A stretch of DNA of 64,000 nt from Paraburkholderia solisilvae. Its GTDB lineage: Bacteria > Pseudomonadota > Gammaproteobacteria > Burkholderiales > Burkholderiaceae. Made by a program: the position numbers and the translations under genes. The notes under the pieces are model-generated. The model was not told the DNA's origin. It saw only the letters and a program-made list of their open reading frames with translations, and searched no databases. This document shows positions 43,639-54,500 of the stretch, in pieces. The first letter of the stretch is position 1; each line of letters starts with the position of its first letter. The DNA is taken from positions 124,001 to 188,000 of the forward strand of contig NZ_CADIKF010000004.1 in assembly GCF_902859875.1 (NCBI RefSeq). The letters run 5' to 3'.

Positions 43639-44541
43639 ATGAGCTATCGGGAGCTGGTCGTCGAGCTGGCGCGCGAGCACGCGGAAAGTTTGTCGGATGC
43701 GCTGCTCGAACTGGGCGCGCTGTCGGTGTCCGTCGAAGACGCGGATGCCGACACGCCCGACGAGCAGCCGCTCTTCGGCGAACCGGGACTCACGCCGGAA
43801 CGCACCGCATGGCAGCGCTCGCGTGTGGTCGCGCTGCTTGCGCCGGAGCATGAGCCGGGCGTGCTGCTCGCCGCCGCGGCGAACGAACTGGGCCTCGCGC
43901 CGACGCCGCCGTTTGCAGTGCGCGACGTCGAGGAGCAGGACTGGGTCCGTCTGACGCAGTCGCAATTCGACCCGATCCAGATCGGCAAGCGCATCTGGGT
44001 GGTGCCGTCGTGGCATGCCGCGCCGGACCCCGCCGCGCTCGTGCTCGAACTCGATCCGGGTCTTGCCTTCGGTACCGGCAGCCATCCGACCACGCGTCTG
44101 TGCATGGAGTGGCTCGAAGCCGCGGTCGTGCCGGGACAGTCGCTGCTCGACTACGGCTGCGGTTCCGGCATTCTCGCGATTCTCGCGAAGAAGTGCGGGG
44201 CGAACCCGGTGGTCGGCATCGACATCGATCCGCAGGCGGTCGAGTCCGCGCGCTATAACAGCGAGCGCAATCACGCGGATGTCACGTTTGGATTGCCGGC
44301 GGATTGCCCGGCCGGCGAGTTCGATATCGTCGTCGCGAATATTCTGTCGAACCCGCTGAAGCTGATGGCATCGATGCTTGCATCGAAGGTAAAACCGGGC
44401 GGACGCCTCGCGCTGTCGGGCATTCTCGCGCGACAGGCACTCGAAGTCGCGCACGCGTATCAGCCGTGGATCGACATCTCGGTCTGGCGCGAACAGGACG
44501 GCTGGGTGTGCCTTGCCGGGACTCGCCGCGAAACCCATTAG
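43639..44541 (+). CDS. prmA: Ribosomal protein L11 methyltransferase
   Basis: Trimethylates several residues of ribosomal protein L11 with AdoMet. The 300-residue protein has an N-terminal recognition domain ([20 protein letters not shown]), [24 protein letters not shown], the AdoMet loop [17 protein letters not shown], and [16 protein letters not shown]. It follows accC by three bases, so translation is probably coupled. Confidence 0.96.
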   Translation: MSYRELVVELAREHAESLSDALLELGALSVSVEDADADTPDEQPLFGEPGLTPERTAWQRSRVVALLAPEHEPGVLLAAAANELGLAPTPPFAVRDVEEQDWVRLTQSQFDPIQIGKRIWVVPSWHAAPDPAALVLELDPGLAFGTGSHPTTRLCMEWLEAAVVPGQSLLDYGCGSGILAILAKKCGANPVVGIDIDPQAVESARYNSERNHADVTFGLPADCPAGEFDIVVANILSNPLKLMASMLASKVKPGGRLALSGILARQALEVAHAYQPWIDISVWREQDGWVCLAGTRRETH

Positions 44542-44591
44542 AATAGGGCACATTTTCCACTCCACGGCCCCGCACGGCTCCCGGCTTCGAT

Positions 44592-46034
44592 ATGGTTCTT
44601 GCGACGCGCTGTCCCTTCTGCGAAACGGTCTTCCGCCTTCAACCCACGCAACTCGCGCTGCGCCGTGGGCTGGTGCGCTGCGGACACTGCCGCGAGGTAT
44701 TCGATGCGTCGAGCAGTCTGTTCGAGCTCAGCGACGGCGGCGATTTCAACACCGCGAAGCCCATCACCTCCGACGATGTCGCGCGGCTGATTGCGCAGGA
44801 GCCGCGCGAAACGGGTGAAGGCCCGGGTCGGGCGGCGGCGGGTCTGGCCGCGGCAGGCCTCGCGGCGGCGGACTCTTCCCCGGCATCGGCTGTGCCTTCC
44901 GCGGCTGCGGCCGCACCGGCGCCCGACGCCGCATCCGCGACGGAGTCCGCAAGCGGCGCAGCTGTGCCGTCAGCCGCATCGGCTGACGGCACATCGGCTT
45001 CACCCGCGTCACCCGAAGCGCCCCTGTCCGGCGTGCCCGGTCCCGGCTCGCCGGATTTCCGCGCGGAAACGTGGAACCCGTGGGCGCCGGCGCCGGATGC
45101 CAGCGTCGATCGCCGCATCCGCCACAACGCCGCGACGATCCCCTACAACCCCGTAACGATTCCGCGCGACGCACAGCCGAAGCTGAAACTCGAGTTCACC
45201 GAAGGACAGAATCTGCATCTCGAGAACGCGACCGCGCGGCCCGTCGAGCCGGCCTTCCGCACACCGCCCGAGCCGCTCGCGCCGCCGGCCGAACCCGCCG
45301 GAGCGCGCGACGCGCCGATACCGCCGCCGCATGTCTGGCGCCACGCTCAGGCCAGACCCGAACCCTCGCTCGAGCCTGACGATCGCACGCAAGTCCCACC
45401 GGGCGTGTCGGACGGAGAACCGCATTTCGGTCCGCGGCCTGAGCTGGGCGCGGCCGCCGCGGCGCCCGCGGCGAGCGCACCGTTCGCCGCCGCTCCGCAC
45501 GACGACGACAACGCGTTTGCGGTCGTCCGCGAAAAACGCGCGGCCGAGCCGCGCCGCGTCGGCTGGCGCATCCTCGGCATCCTGATCGCAGTCGTGCTGT
45601 TCGTCGTGCTGCTCGCGCAACTCGCGTGGTGGCTGCGCGAAACGGTGATGGTCTACGCGCCGTCCACGCGCATGCTGTATGCGCAAGCGTGCGAACAGTT
45701 CGGCTGCACGTTCGCGCCGCCGCGCAACATCGACGGGCTGCAGGTCGAGCCGTCGGATCTGCGCCAGGTCGACGGTCCACACAAGCTCGAACTGCGCATG
45801 CCGCTGCACAACCGTTTCAACGTGCCGCTCGCGTACCCGGCCGTCGAACTGACGCTGCTCGACGAGCACAACAACATCGCGATACGCCGCGTGCTCTGGC
45901 CGCAAGACTATGTAAAGCCCGGCACGCCGATTGCCGCCGGCCTGCCGCCGCGCACGACCGAGACGATGTTCGTGCGACTCGATACCGGCGGCGCGACCGC
46001 GACCAATTTCCGCGTGCAGATTTTCTATCCCTGA
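44592..46034 (+). CDS. Zinc-ribbon and DUF3426 domain membrane protein
   Basis: A 480-residue protein of unknown role. The N terminus is an MJ0042-type zinc ribbon with CPFC (7-10) and CGHC (30-33). The middle, about residues 60-315, is low-complexity Ala, Pro and Ser. One transmembrane helix (about 320-345, [21 protein letters not shown]) is followed by the DUF3426 periplasmic domain to the end. Such proteins often lie next to prmA in Burkholderiales. The zinc ribbon suggests a cytoplasmic interaction. No function is assigned. Confidence 0.88.
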   Translation: MVLATRCPFCETVFRLQPTQLALRRGLVRCGHCREVFDASSSLFELSDGGDFNTAKPITSDDVARLIAQEPRETGEGPGRAAAGLAAAGLAAADSSPASAVPSAAAAAPAPDAASATESASGAAVPSAASADGTSASPASPEAPLSGVPGPGSPDFRAETWNPWAPAPDASVDRRIRHNAATIPYNPVTIPRDAQPKLKLEFTEGQNLHLENATARPVEPAFRTPPEPLAPPAEPAGARDAPIPPPHVWRHAQARPEPSLEPDDRTQVPPGVSDGEPHFGPRPELGAAAAAPAASAPFAAAPHDDDNAFAVVREKRAAEPRRVGWRILGILIAVVLFVVLLAQLAWWLRETVMVYAPSTRMLYAQACEQFGCTFAPPRNIDGLQVEPSDLRQVDGPHKLELRMPLHNRFNVPLAYPAVELTLLDEHNNIAIRRVLWPQDYVKPGTPIAAGLPPRTTETMFVRLDTGGATATNFRVQIFYP

Positions 46035-46149
46035 TGGTTGCGGCAGCGCGCGCGGCACATTGCGCCGCGCGCGTCGCCGACGCCGTCACGCGCCCGACTG
46101 TCGTCGGGCGCATTTTCCGCTAATCACCGACCTCTCTTCGGAGCACAAC

Positions 46150-46650
46150 ATGAGTCAAGTCACGCTGGGTGGCAACCCGATCGACGTAACCGGCACGTTT
46201 CCTTCCGTGGGTCAGCAGGCGCCCGCGTTCACGCTGGTCGGCAAGGATCTGAAGTCGGTGACGCTCGCTGATTTCGCCGGCAAGCGCAAAGTGCTCAACA
46301 TCGTGCCGAGCCTCGACACGGCGACCTGCGCAACGTCGACGCGCAAGTTCAACGAAGCCGCCGGCAAGCTTTCGAACACCGCGGTAATCGTCGTATCGGG
46401 CGATCTGCCGTTCGCCGCGTCGCGCTTTTGCACGACCGAAGGCATTGCGAACGTCGTCACCGCGTCGACCTTCCGCGGTCATGAGTTCGCGCGCGCGTAC
46501 GGCGTCGACATCGCGAGCGGCCCGCTCACCGGGCTCACCGCGCGCGCGGTCGTCGTGATCGATGAACACGACAAGGTCGTGCACGCCGAGCTGGTCAGCG
46601 AAATCAAGACCGAGCCGAACTACGATGCCGCACTCGCCGCGTTGAAGTAA
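46150..46650 (+). CDS. tpx: Thiol peroxidase (atypical 2-Cys peroxiredoxin)
   Basis: Reduces hydroperoxides using thioredoxin, in the periplasm or cytoplasm. The 166-residue protein has [17 protein letters not shown], the peroxidatic Cys60 in [14 protein letters not shown] and the resolving Cys94 in [10 protein letters not shown]. The ATG at 46150 begins the family domain. It lies 115 bases after the DUF3426 gene. Confidence 0.96.
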   Translation: MSQVTLGGNPIDVTGTFPSVGQQAPAFTLVGKDLKSVTLADFAGKRKVLNIVPSLDTATCATSTRKFNEAAGKLSNTAVIVVSGDLPFAASRFCTTEGIANVVTASTFRGHEFARAYGVDIASGPLTGLTARAVVVIDEHDKVVHAELVSEIKTEPNYDAALAALK

Positions 46651-46801
46651 TTTGCCTCAGTAAGCAGGACGCGCCCCGCGCATTCCGCGCGTTTGCGCAT
46701 GCGCCGCGTTTCGCGCCGGAAGGCCGCGACAGCGCGGCGCTGTCGTATCGGGCGCCCCGCTCTTTCACCTTTGCCCTTTTGACTTTTACAGGACACTCGC
46801 C

Positions 46802-47743
46802 TTGGCTACGCTGATTTGCGGCTCGCTCGCCTACGACAACATCATGACCTTCGAAGGCCGGTTCCGGGAGCACATCCTGCCGGATCAGGTCCATATCCTG
46901 AACGTCAGCTTCCTCGTGCCGACGATGCGCCGCGAATTCGGCGGCTGCGCAGGCAACATCGCGTACGCGCTGCATCTGCTCGGCGGCGACGCGCGCATCA
47001 TGGCGACGCTCGGCGCAGTCGACGCGCAGCTGTACATCGACCGCCTCGATGCGCTCGGTCTGGCGAAGACGCATGTGCGCGTGCTGCCGGACACCTACTC
47101 CGCGCAGGCGATGATCACGACCGACCTCGAGAACAACCAGATCACCGCGTTCCATCCGGGCGCGATGATGCAGTCGCATCTGAACCGCGCGGACGAAGCG
47201 AAAGACGCGACGCTTGGCATTGTCGCGCCGGACGGCTTCGACGGGATGATCCAGCATTCCGAACAATTCGCGGCGGCGGGCGTGCCGTTCATCTTCGATC
47301 CAGGCCAGGGGCTGCCGCTCTTCGACGGCGCATCGCTGCGGCGCATGATTGAACTTGCAACTTACGTTGCTGTCAACGATTACGAAGCCAAGCTGGTGAG
47401 CAACAAGACCGGCTGGTCGATCGAAGAAATCGCCAGCCGCGTCGATGCGCTGATCGTCACGCGCGGCGAGCACGGCTCGCAGATTCATCACGCGGGCGGT
47501 ATCGAAGACATTCCGGCAGTCAAGGCACAACGCGTGCTCGACCCGACCGGTTGCGGCGATGCGTTCCGCGGCGGTCTGCTGTACGGCATCGAAAAGCAGC
47601 TCGGCTGGGCGACCACGGGGCGCCTCGCGAGCCTGATGGGTGCGCTGAAGATCGAGCACCAGGGGCCGCAGAACTATGCGCCGTCGCGCGCGCAAATCAA
47701 CGAGCGGTTCAAGCAGGCGTTCGGTCACGCGCTTGATGCCTGA
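46802..47743 (+). CDS. PfkB-family carbohydrate kinase (adenosine kinase-like)
   Basis: A 313-residue sugar or nucleoside kinase. It has GSLAYDNIMTFEGRF, the GG motif region FGGCAGNIAYALHLLGGD, and the C-terminal DPTGCGDAFRGGLLYGIE with the catalytic aspartate. The general layout is that of bacterial adenosine kinase-like proteins. The start is a TTG at 46802 with AGGA upstream; no ATG is near. Substrate is not known from the sequence. Confidence 0.9.
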   Translation: MATLICGSLAYDNIMTFEGRFREHILPDQVHILNVSFLVPTMRREFGGCAGNIAYALHLLGGDARIMATLGAVDAQLYIDRLDALGLAKTHVRVLPDTYSAQAMITTDLENNQITAFHPGAMMQSHLNRADEAKDATLGIVAPDGFDGMIQHSEQFAAAGVPFIFDPGQGLPLFDGASLRRMIELATYVAVNDYEAKLVSNKTGWSIEEIASRVDALIVTRGEHGSQIHHAGGIEDIPAVKAQRVLDPTGCGDAFRGGLLYGIEKQLGWATTGRLASLMGALKIEHQGPQNYAPSRAQINERFKQAFGHALDA

Positions 47744-47853
47744 CTCGCCCCGGCCAGTTGATTCGACGAGTCGTCCGGTTCGGTGTTCCGCAGTGTCGAA
47801 GTGTGCAGTCAGCAAGTCTGAGCTCGTCGTTAAGCTCACAGGGAGTGGTGAAA

Positions 47854-48354
47854 ATGAAACCAACGAATGATTCGACGAATCGGCCGGCCGTCGCCGCGGC
47901 GATTGCTTCGGCGATCGCCGGCACGCTCGCGATGTCGGGGTGCGCGTACAACAGCAGCTCCGCCGACGTGTACACCGCCTCGCAGGCGCAGCGCGAAGAA
48001 ACCGTACGCCTCGCAACCGTCGATAGCGTGCGCGCGGTCAAGATCAGCTCGAACAACGGTCAGCCGACCGGCCTCGGCCTGCTCGGCGGCGGCGCGATCG
48101 GCGGGCTGGCCGGCAGTCAGATCGGCGGCGGCACCGGCTCGATCGTCACCGGCATCATCGGCGGCCTCGCGGGCGCGGTGGCGGGCAACGCGGTCGAGAA
48201 CGCCGCGGCCATGCGCGACGGCGTCGAAATCACCGTGCGCCTCGACAACGGCGACATGCGCGCGATCACGCAAACCAACACCGGCGAAGTTTTCCTCGCG
48301 GGCGACCGCGTACGGCTGCTGTCGAGCGGCGGCACGACCCGCGTGACCCACTGA
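47854..48354 (+). CDS. Glycine-zipper outer-membrane lipoprotein (17-kDa antigen/SlyB type)
   Basis: A 166-residue lipoprotein. The signal is followed by a lipobox, LAMSGC (Cys near 29). The central GLGLLGGGAIGGLAGSQIGGGTGSIVTGIIGGLAGAVAGN is the glycine-zipper 2TM segment. The C-terminal part with VRLDNGDMRAITQTN is a beta-rich domain. The ATG at 47854 has GGGAG upstream. It probably has a structural or envelope-stability role. Transcription ends at the terminator at 48534. Confidence 0.9.
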   Translation: MKPTNDSTNRPAVAAAIASAIAGTLAMSGCAYNSSSADVYTASQAQREETVRLATVDSVRAVKISSNNGQPTGLGLLGGGAIGGLAGSQIGGGTGSIVTGIIGGLAGAVAGNAVENAAAMRDGVEITVRLDNGDMRAITQTNTGEVFLAGDRVRLLSSGGTTRVTH

Positions 48355-48533
48355 CACGCACTGACACTCGCTGGCACGCACTGACCGCCGACAGGCTGCA
48401 ATAGACGCGGCAGGCAAACGCGGCAGGCAGGCGCGCGGCGAGGTCGATGAACATCGTCACCGGCAAGCGCAAGACCCGAATCCGTTTTCCTGGCCAGCGG
48501 CGGCGTATGTCGTCGTCGCGAGGCCGACCTCAC

Positions 48534-48566
48534 ACGCATGCCCTCCCCTGTGCATGCGTTTTTTTT
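48534..48566 (+). terminator. Terminator after the lipoprotein gene
   Basis: A 7-bp stem ACGCATG/CATGCGT (48534-48540 and 48553-48559) with a 12-base loop is followed by eight Ts. Confidence 0.75.
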
Positions 48567-48570
48567 GCGC

Positions 48571-48606
48571 GAAAAAAATCCCGCCGCCGGAACCCGGCGA
48601 CGGGAT
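48571..48606 (-). terminator. Terminator of the histone H1-like gene
   Basis: On the minus strand a 13-bp GC-rich stem with one mismatch and a 3-base loop is followed by seven Ts (48594-48606 pairs with 48578-48590, A run at 48572-48578). Confidence 0.85.
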
Positions 48607-48692
48607 GGAGGACGATTGAGTAGCGCTACTCAACCGAGCCGGCGTGCGCATCTGACGCGCGCAGCACCGGCTCTTACTGCATGAGGCTCTGC

Positions 48693-49268
48693 TTACGGAC
48701 GCGGGCCGGTCGGAAACGGCCATGCAGCAGCCGGATTCAACGCGGTCTTGACCGTCGAAGCAGGCGCTGCCGACGCAGCGGGCGCAGCCGGAGCAGGGGC
48801 AGCCTTCTTGGCGACAGCCTTCTTCGCAGGGGCAGCCTTCTTCGCAGGGGCGGCAGCCTTCTTCGCGGCAGCCTTCTTGGCGGGCGCCTTTTTCGCAGCA
48901 GCCTTTTTCGCTACCTTTTTCGCACCAGCCTTCTTGGCGACTTTCTTCGCAGCGGCTTTCTTCGCCGGCGCCTTTTTCGCAGCAACCTTCTTCGCTGCGG
49001 TCTTCTTCGCCGGTGCAGCCTTCTTCGCTGCGACCTTCTTCACTGCGACTTTCTTCGAAGCAACCTTCTTCGAAGCGACCTTCTTTGCTGCAGCCTTCTT
49101 GGCCGGCGCCTTCTTGGCAGCAACCTTCTTCACTGCCACTTTCTTCGCAGCAACCTTCTTCACTGCGACTTTACGTGCTGCTGCCTTCTTCGCCGGAGCT
49201 GCCTTCTTTGCTGCAACCTTCTTCACTGCCGCTTTCTTCGCAGCAGGCTTCTTTTTGGCCATTGCCAT
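48693..49268 (-). CDS. Histone H1-like DNA-binding protein (AlaLysPro-rich)
   Basis: A 191-residue protein made almost entirely of Lys, Ala, Pro and Val repeats such as [13 protein letters not shown], with a short acidic-free tail ([13 protein letters not shown]). Such proteins (Hc1/AlgP-like) bind and condense DNA. The ATG at 49268 has a very good ribosome-binding site AGGAGAAAACC; the ATG two codons later is an alternative. Codon-level repeats will make the copy number of KKA units vary between strains. Its own terminator is at 48571. Confidence 0.92.
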   Translation of the reverse strand: MAMAKKKPAAKKAAVKKVAAKKAAPAKKAAARKVAVKKVAAKKVAVKKVAAKKAPAKKAAAKKVASKKVASKKVAVKKVAAKKAAPAKKTAAKKVAAKKAPAKKAAAKKVAKKAGAKKVAKKAAAKKAPAKKAAAKKAAAPAKKAAPAKKAVAKKAAPAPAAPAASAAPASTVKTALNPAAAWPFPTGPRP

Positions 49269-49426
49269 GGTTTTCTCCTTCAGGTTTTCAGATGAGAGTT
49301 AAATCAAACAACACCCTTCGTCATCAAAACCCGTTTCCCGCGGGCGCTTTTCAGGGCGCGCGCTACGAAGCGGGCTATTCATCGGCGTACGCCAGTCCAA
49401 CGCGCTTACGCTAATGAATACGGTAA

Positions 49427-49456
49427 GGCGCGCGGTGTCCCGTGACACCGCGCGCC
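49427..49456 (+). ncRNA. 13-bp perfect hairpin, part of a structured intergenic RNA candidate
   Basis: GGCGCGCGGTGTC and GACACCGCGCGCC are perfect complements separated by four bases. No T run follows. About 45 bases later a terminator-like stem occurs on the same strand. No promoter was recognised, so whether it is transcribed from plus or minus is unknown. Confidence 0.4.
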
Positions 49457-49500
49457 AAGTCCAGTCGACGTCGGATACCGACGCCGGCAAGCGTTTGATC

Positions 49501-49542
49501 AAGCCGCCCGCATGGCATTGAGCCAGGCAACGGGCGGCTTTT
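49501..49542 (+). terminator. Plus-strand terminator-like hairpin with no gene upstream
   Basis: AAGCCGCCCG (49501-49510) pairs perfectly with CGGGCGGCTT (49531-49540), with a 20-base loop, and the 3' arm runs into TTTT. On the minus strand it would give few Ts. There is no plus-strand gene ending here. Confidence 0.6.
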
Positions 49543-49577
49543 CGTAAGGGGAAGTTTGCCCATCCCACTGAAGGGTT

Positions 49578-49620
49578 CGCAAAGTGCCTCTGAACTTTGC
49601 GGGTCCGCTTGGGGACCCGC
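49578..49620. repeat. Two overlapping perfect inverted repeats
   Basis: CGCAAAGT/ACTTTGCG (49578-49585 and 49594-49601) overlaps GCGGGTCC/GGACCCGC (49599-49606 and 49613-49620). Because they share three bases, the two stems exclude each other partly, as in an attenuator. The region is about 130 bases past the nrdB stop on the minus strand. Confidence 0.55.
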
Positions 49621-49746
49621 ATCTGAACCGCTACGGCGCCCATGGCGCCCGGCACGCTCTGCATCAGGCAGTCAAACTCCTAACCAATATGCCGCGGCCC
49701 GTGCCGGCGGCATCCCCAACAATCTCATACGCGGCGCGTGGGACGT

Positions 49747-51015
49747 TTATTCCCAGGAGAGCGCGCCGCCAGTCTGATATTCGATTACCCGCGTCTCGAA
49801 GAAGTTGCGTTCCTTCTTCAGGTCGATCATCTCGCTCATCCACGGGAACGGGTTTTCCTCGTTCGGGAACAGCGCATCGAGGCCGATCTGCTGGCAACGA
49901 CGGTTGCAGATGAAGCGCAGGTAGCTCTTGAACATCGACGCGTTCAGACCGAGCACCCCGCGCGGCATCGTGTCTTCGGCGTAGCGATATTCGAGGTCGA
50001 CTGCCTGCTTGAAGATCTCGCGGATTTCCGCGCGGAACTCCGCCGTCCACAGATGCGGGTTTTCAAGCTTGATCTGGTTGATCAGGTCGATGCCGAAATT
50101 GCAGTGCATCGACTCGTCGCGCAGGATGTACTGGTACTGCTCCGCCGCGCCGGTCATCTTGTTCTGGCGGCCGAGCGCGAGAATTTGCGTGAAACCGACG
50201 TAGAAGAACAGGCCTTCCATCACACAGGCGAACACGATCAGCGACTTGAGCAGCTTCTGGTCTGCCTCGAGCGTGCCGGTCTTGAAGGCCGGGTCGGTCA
50301 GCGTATGGATGAACGGAATCAGGAATTCGTCTTTGGCGCGGATCGACGCGACCTCGTGGTACGCGTTGAAGATCTCGCCCTCGTCGAGTCCGAGCGACTC
50401 GACGATGTATTGGTACGCGTGCGTGTGGATCGCCTCTTCGAACGCCTGGCGCAGCAGGAACTGCCGGCATTCGGGCGCCGTGATGTGGCGATAGGTGCCG
50501 AGCACGATGTTGTTCGCCGCGAGCGAGTCGGCCGTCACGAAGAAGCCGAGGTTGCGCTTGATGACGCGGCGCTCGTCCTCGGTCAGCCCGTTCGGGTCTT
50601 TCCACAGCGCGATGTCGCGCGACATGTTGATTTCCTGCGGCATCCAGTGGTTCGCGCAGCCGGACAGGTATTTCTCCCACGCCCACTTGTACTTGAACGG
50701 CACCAGCTGGTTGACGTCGGTCTGGCCGTTGATGATGCGTTTGTCGGCGACATTCACGCGCGCTTCAACCGAAGCGGTGGCGGCAGTGGTGGTGCTGGAA
50801 GCAGTGGTCGGAGCGGCGGCCTGGTCGACAAGACGGGTGACAGCGGGAGCGACAGCGATGTCGCCCGCGAAGATGTCTTGAGCGGAGGGAGCTTGAAGAG
50901 CGGAACGCGTTTCGACTTGCGAACCGACGACCGACCCGGCAGCGTTGCGCAACACATTGTGTTGCGAAGCGCTCGACGGAGTTACGGCAGTGATCTCGTC
51001 ATCCCAGTTGAGCAT
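49747..51015 (-). CDS. nrdB: Ribonucleotide reductase class Ia, beta subunit
   Basis: Holds the di-iron centre and tyrosyl radical used by NrdA to make deoxyribonucleotides. The 422-residue protein has a Ser/Thr/Ala-rich N-terminal stretch of 90 or so residues, longer than in E. coli. The core follows: [28 protein letters not shown], the metal and tyrosine region [20 protein letters not shown], and [15 protein letters not shown] with iron ligands. ATG at 51015 has a better ribosome-binding site than ATG at 51027. It follows nrdA after an unusually long gap of 513 bases. Confidence 0.95.
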   Translation of the reverse strand: MLNWDDEITAVTPSSASQHNVLRNAAGSVVGSQVETRSALQAPSAQDIFAGDIAVAPAVTRLVDQAAAPTTASSTTTAATASVEARVNVADKRIINGQTDVNQLVPFKYKWAWEKYLSGCANHWMPQEINMSRDIALWKDPNGLTEDERRVIKRNLGFFVTADSLAANNIVLGTYRHITAPECRQFLLRQAFEEAIHTHAYQYIVESLGLDEGEIFNAYHEVASIRAKDEFLIPFIHTLTDPAFKTGTLEADQKLLKSLIVFACVMEGLFFYVGFTQILALGRQNKMTGAAEQYQYILRDESMHCNFGIDLINQIKLENPHLWTAEFRAEIREIFKQAVDLEYRYAEDTMPRGVLGLNASMFKSYLRFICNRRCQQIGLDALFPNEENPFPWMSEMIDLKKERNFFETRVIEYQTGGALSWE

Positions 51016-51528
51016 AAATGTCACCATCAATTTAGATCGGTTTGTACCATCTTTTCACGCGCGTTAAAAGGGCTCGCTCATGAAAATTCGTGTTTTCGAT
51101 TCACGTTGCGACCTTCATACAACACTTTGTTCAACAGACTGTGAAGGTCGATGCAGTGAACGTGATCGAAATGCGTGTCGTCGACGTGTTGCAGTTGATC
51201 GTCGAGCGTTGTTTCGAAGCGGCCTTGATGAGGCTTTAAAGCGGCCTTTGCCGTCGCCTCGAAGGTGATGCAAAGGTGTCTCGAAGACACGTTGAAGGGT
51301 GAGTCGCGGCTCGTTCGACGTGTCTGCGATGACGCGCGACGCCGTTGTGCACTGCTTGATCGACTGCGTTGAGTGGCGCGTGTTGCGTGCGGCGTTGCGT
51401 CGGCGTGTTGCGTACGGCGTTGCGTGTGCGGCGGCTGTCTTGCTTCGTTTGAACCCGGCGCGGCGTGCTGCGCGCCGGCGGTGGCGTCGTCGAGACTGCG
51501 CCGCCGCCGACGTGTTACTGCGCGTTAC
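51016..51528. other. 513-base gap between nrdA and nrdB
   Basis: The gap contains a 23-base direct repeat (51378-51400 and 51403-51425, one difference) and an AT-richer part near nrdB. A 70-codon GTG-started frame on the minus strand (51078-51290) has low third-position GC and no ribosome-binding site, so it is not called. A separate nrdB promoter may lie here. Confidence 0.5.
51378..51425. repeat. Tandem 23-bp direct repeat in the nrdA-nrdB gap
   Basis: Two copies of GCGTGTTGCGT(G/A)CGGCGTTGCGT lie 25 bases apart, differing at one position. A third, shorter related piece follows. Confidence 0.75.
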
Positions 51529-54500
51529 TTACTGGCAAGCCTCGCACTCGTCGAAGCCCGGGTCGCCCGGACGCATCATGCAGACCGGACCGTCCGCTTC
51601 CGGCGCCGCATCGAGAGCAGCGAGCGGAGCAGCAGCCACAGCGGCCGATGCCTGCAGACCGCCCGACGACGCACCGCCACTCGCGCCACCGCCGATACCG
51701 AAGCCGCCTGTCATGCCACCTGCGGAGCCATTCCCGGCTCCGCCTGCACCACCCGCGCCACCATCGTTGCTCGGCACCGCGTTCAGCGCGCCGTGCGCGA
51801 CCGTCGACTTCTCGACGTGCGTCGCCGCCATCGTGCGCAGGTAGTACGTGGTCTTCAGGCCGCGCAGCCATGCGAGCTTGTAGACCTCATCGAGCTTCTT
51901 GCCCGACGCGCCGCCCATATAGATATTGAGCGACTGCGCCTGGTCGATCCACTTCTGCCGGCGCGAGGCTGCCTCGACGAGCCACGTCGGATCGACTTCG
52001 AACGCGGTCGCGTAGATCGCGCGCAGGTCGCCCGGGATCCGGTCGATGCGCGACAGCGAGCCGTCGAAGTACTTCAGGTCGGCGACCATCACCTCGTCCC
52101 ACAGGCCGCGCGCCTTCAGGTCGCGCACCAGGTATTCATTCACCACCGTGAATTCGCCCGACAGGTTCGACTTCACGTACAGGTTCTGGAAGGTCGGCTC
52201 GATGCAGGCCGACACGCCGATGATGTTCGAGATCGTGGCGGTCGGCGCGATCGCGACGCAGTTGGAGTTGCGCATACCGTGTGCCGCGATCCGCTCGCGC
52301 AGCGACGCCCAGTCCATCGACTCGCTCGAATCCACTTCGACATAGCCGCCGCGTTGCTCGGCGAGCAGCGTCAGCGTGTCCTGCGGCAGGATGCCGCGAT
52401 CCCACAGCGAGCCGCGGTAGCTCGAATAGCGGCCGCGTTCCTGGGCGAGCTCGGTCGACGCCCAGTACGCGTAGTAGCAGACCGCTTCCATCGACCGGTC
52501 GGCGAACTCGACCGCGTCCGGCGACGCGTACGGCGTGCGCAGCAGGTGCAGGCAGTCCTGGAAGCCCATGATGCCCATCCCGACCGGGCGGTGCTTCAGG
52601 TTCGAGTTACGCGCCTTGGCGACCGCGTAGTAGTTGATGTCGATCACGTTGTCGAGCATGCGCATCGCGACGCTCACCGTGCGCTTGAGCTTGTCGTGGT
52701 CGAGCGTGAGCGTGCCGTCGGCCTGCTGCTTCATGTGCGCGACGAGGTTCACCGAGCCGAGGTTGCAGACGGCGATTTCGGTGTCGCTGGTGTTCAGCGT
52801 GATCTCGGTGCACAGATTCGACGAATGGACGACGCCGACGTGCTGCTGCGGGCTGCGGATGTTGCACGGATCCTTGAAGGTGATCCACGGATGGCCGGTT
52901 TCGAACAGCATGCCGAGCATCTTGCGCCACAGTTGCGCCGCCGGCAGCTTCTTGAAGAGCTTCAGTTCGCCGCGCGCGACCTTGTCTTCGTAGGCCGTGT
53001 AAGCGGCTTCGAACTCGGCGCCGAACTTGTCGTGCAGGTCCGGGCAGGTCGACGGCGAGAACAGCGTCCAGTCGCCGCCTTCGGCGACGCGCTTCATGAA
53101 CAGGTCCGGAATCCAGTTGGCGGTGTTCATGTCGTGCGTGCGGCGGCGGTCATCGCCGGTGTTCTTGCGCAGCTCGAGGAATTCTTCGATGTCGAGGTGC
53201 CACGACTCGAGGTATGCGCACACCGCGCCCTTGCGCTTGCCGCCCTGGTTCACCGCGACGGCCGTGTCGTTGACCACCTTCAGGAACGGCACGACGCCTT
53301 GCGACTTGCCGTTGGTGCCCTTGATGTGCGAGCCGAGCGCGCGCACGCGGGTCCAGTCGTTGCCGAGGCCGCCGGCGAACTTCGACAGCAGCGCGTTTTC
53401 CTTCAGCGCCTCGTAGATGCCGTCGAGGTCGTCGTCCACCGTGGTGAGGTAGCACGACGACAGTTGCGAGCGGCGCGTGCCCGAGTTGAACAGCGTCGGC
53501 GTCGAGCTCATGAAGTCGAAGCTCGACAGCACGTTGTAGAACTCGATCGCGCGCGCTTCGCGGTCGATTTCGTTCAGCGACAGGCCCATCGCGACACGCA
53601 TAAAGAATGCCTGCGGCATTTCGATGCGCGTGCCGTCGGCATGCAGGAAATAACGGTCGTACAACGTTTGCAACCCGAGGTAGCCGAATTGCAGGTCGCG
53701 GTTTGCGTCGAGCGCCGCACCGAGACGCTTCAGGTCGAACTGCAGCAGTTTCTCGTCGAGCAGTTCCGCCTGCACGCCGCGCTTGATGAAGAGCGGGAAA
53801 TATTCGGCATAGCGCTCGTTCATCTGCGCCTGCGTCACTTCCTCTTCGAGGATCTCGCGGCGGATGGTGTGCAGCAGGATGCGCGCGGTGACCTGGCTGT
53901 ACGCCGGGTCTTTTTCGATCATCGTGCGCGCCGCCAGAATGGCCGAGTCGTACACCTGGCTCATCGGCACGCCGTCGTACAGGTTCTTCACCGTCTCGGC
54001 GGCGATCGGCTCCGCGCTCACCGCGTCGCCGAGATTCGCGCACGCCGATTCGATCAGCGCGCGCAGTGCGTTCAGGTCGAGCGGACGCGTGACGCCGTTG
54101 TCGATCACGTTCAGGCCCGACTCGGCCGCCTGCCCTTCCTGCTCGTGGCTGCGCTCCTGGTGACGCTTCTCGCGGTACAGCACGTAGGCGCGCGCGACGT
54201 TGTGCTCGCCGCCGCGCATCAGCGCGAGTTCAACCTGATCCTGAATGTCTTCGATGTGGAACGTGCCGCCGTTCGGGCGGCTGCGCATCAGCGCGCGCAC
54301 GACCGATTGCGTGAGTTGTTCCACCAGTTCGCGCACGCGCGCCGACGCTGCGCCTTGACCGCCGTTGACGGCCAGAAAAGCCTTCGTCACCGCGATTGCG
54401 ATTTTCGAAGGCTCGAACGACACCACGCTGCCGTTGCGACGGATCACCTTGTAGTCGGCGAAGGTCGCCGGCGCGAGCGCTTGCGCGCCCTGAGCCTGCC

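Larger units (their letters stand above)
48355..48692. other. Convergent region lipoprotein/histone H1-like gene
   Basis: The 338 bases contain a small direct repeat (CACGCACTGAC twice near 48355-48385) and two back-to-back terminators, one for each neighbour. No gene is supported. Confidence 0.6.
49269..49746. other. Hairpin-rich gap between the H1-like gene and nrdB
   Basis: This 478-base stretch contains the H1-like promoter and at least five inverted repeats between 49427 and 49620, described separately. No protein-like frame was found. Confidence 0.6.

Noticed and set aside
51078..51290. Small GTG-started frame in the nrdA-nrdB gap
   Set aside because: Low third-position GC compared with real genes here, no ribosome-binding site and no recognisable motif.
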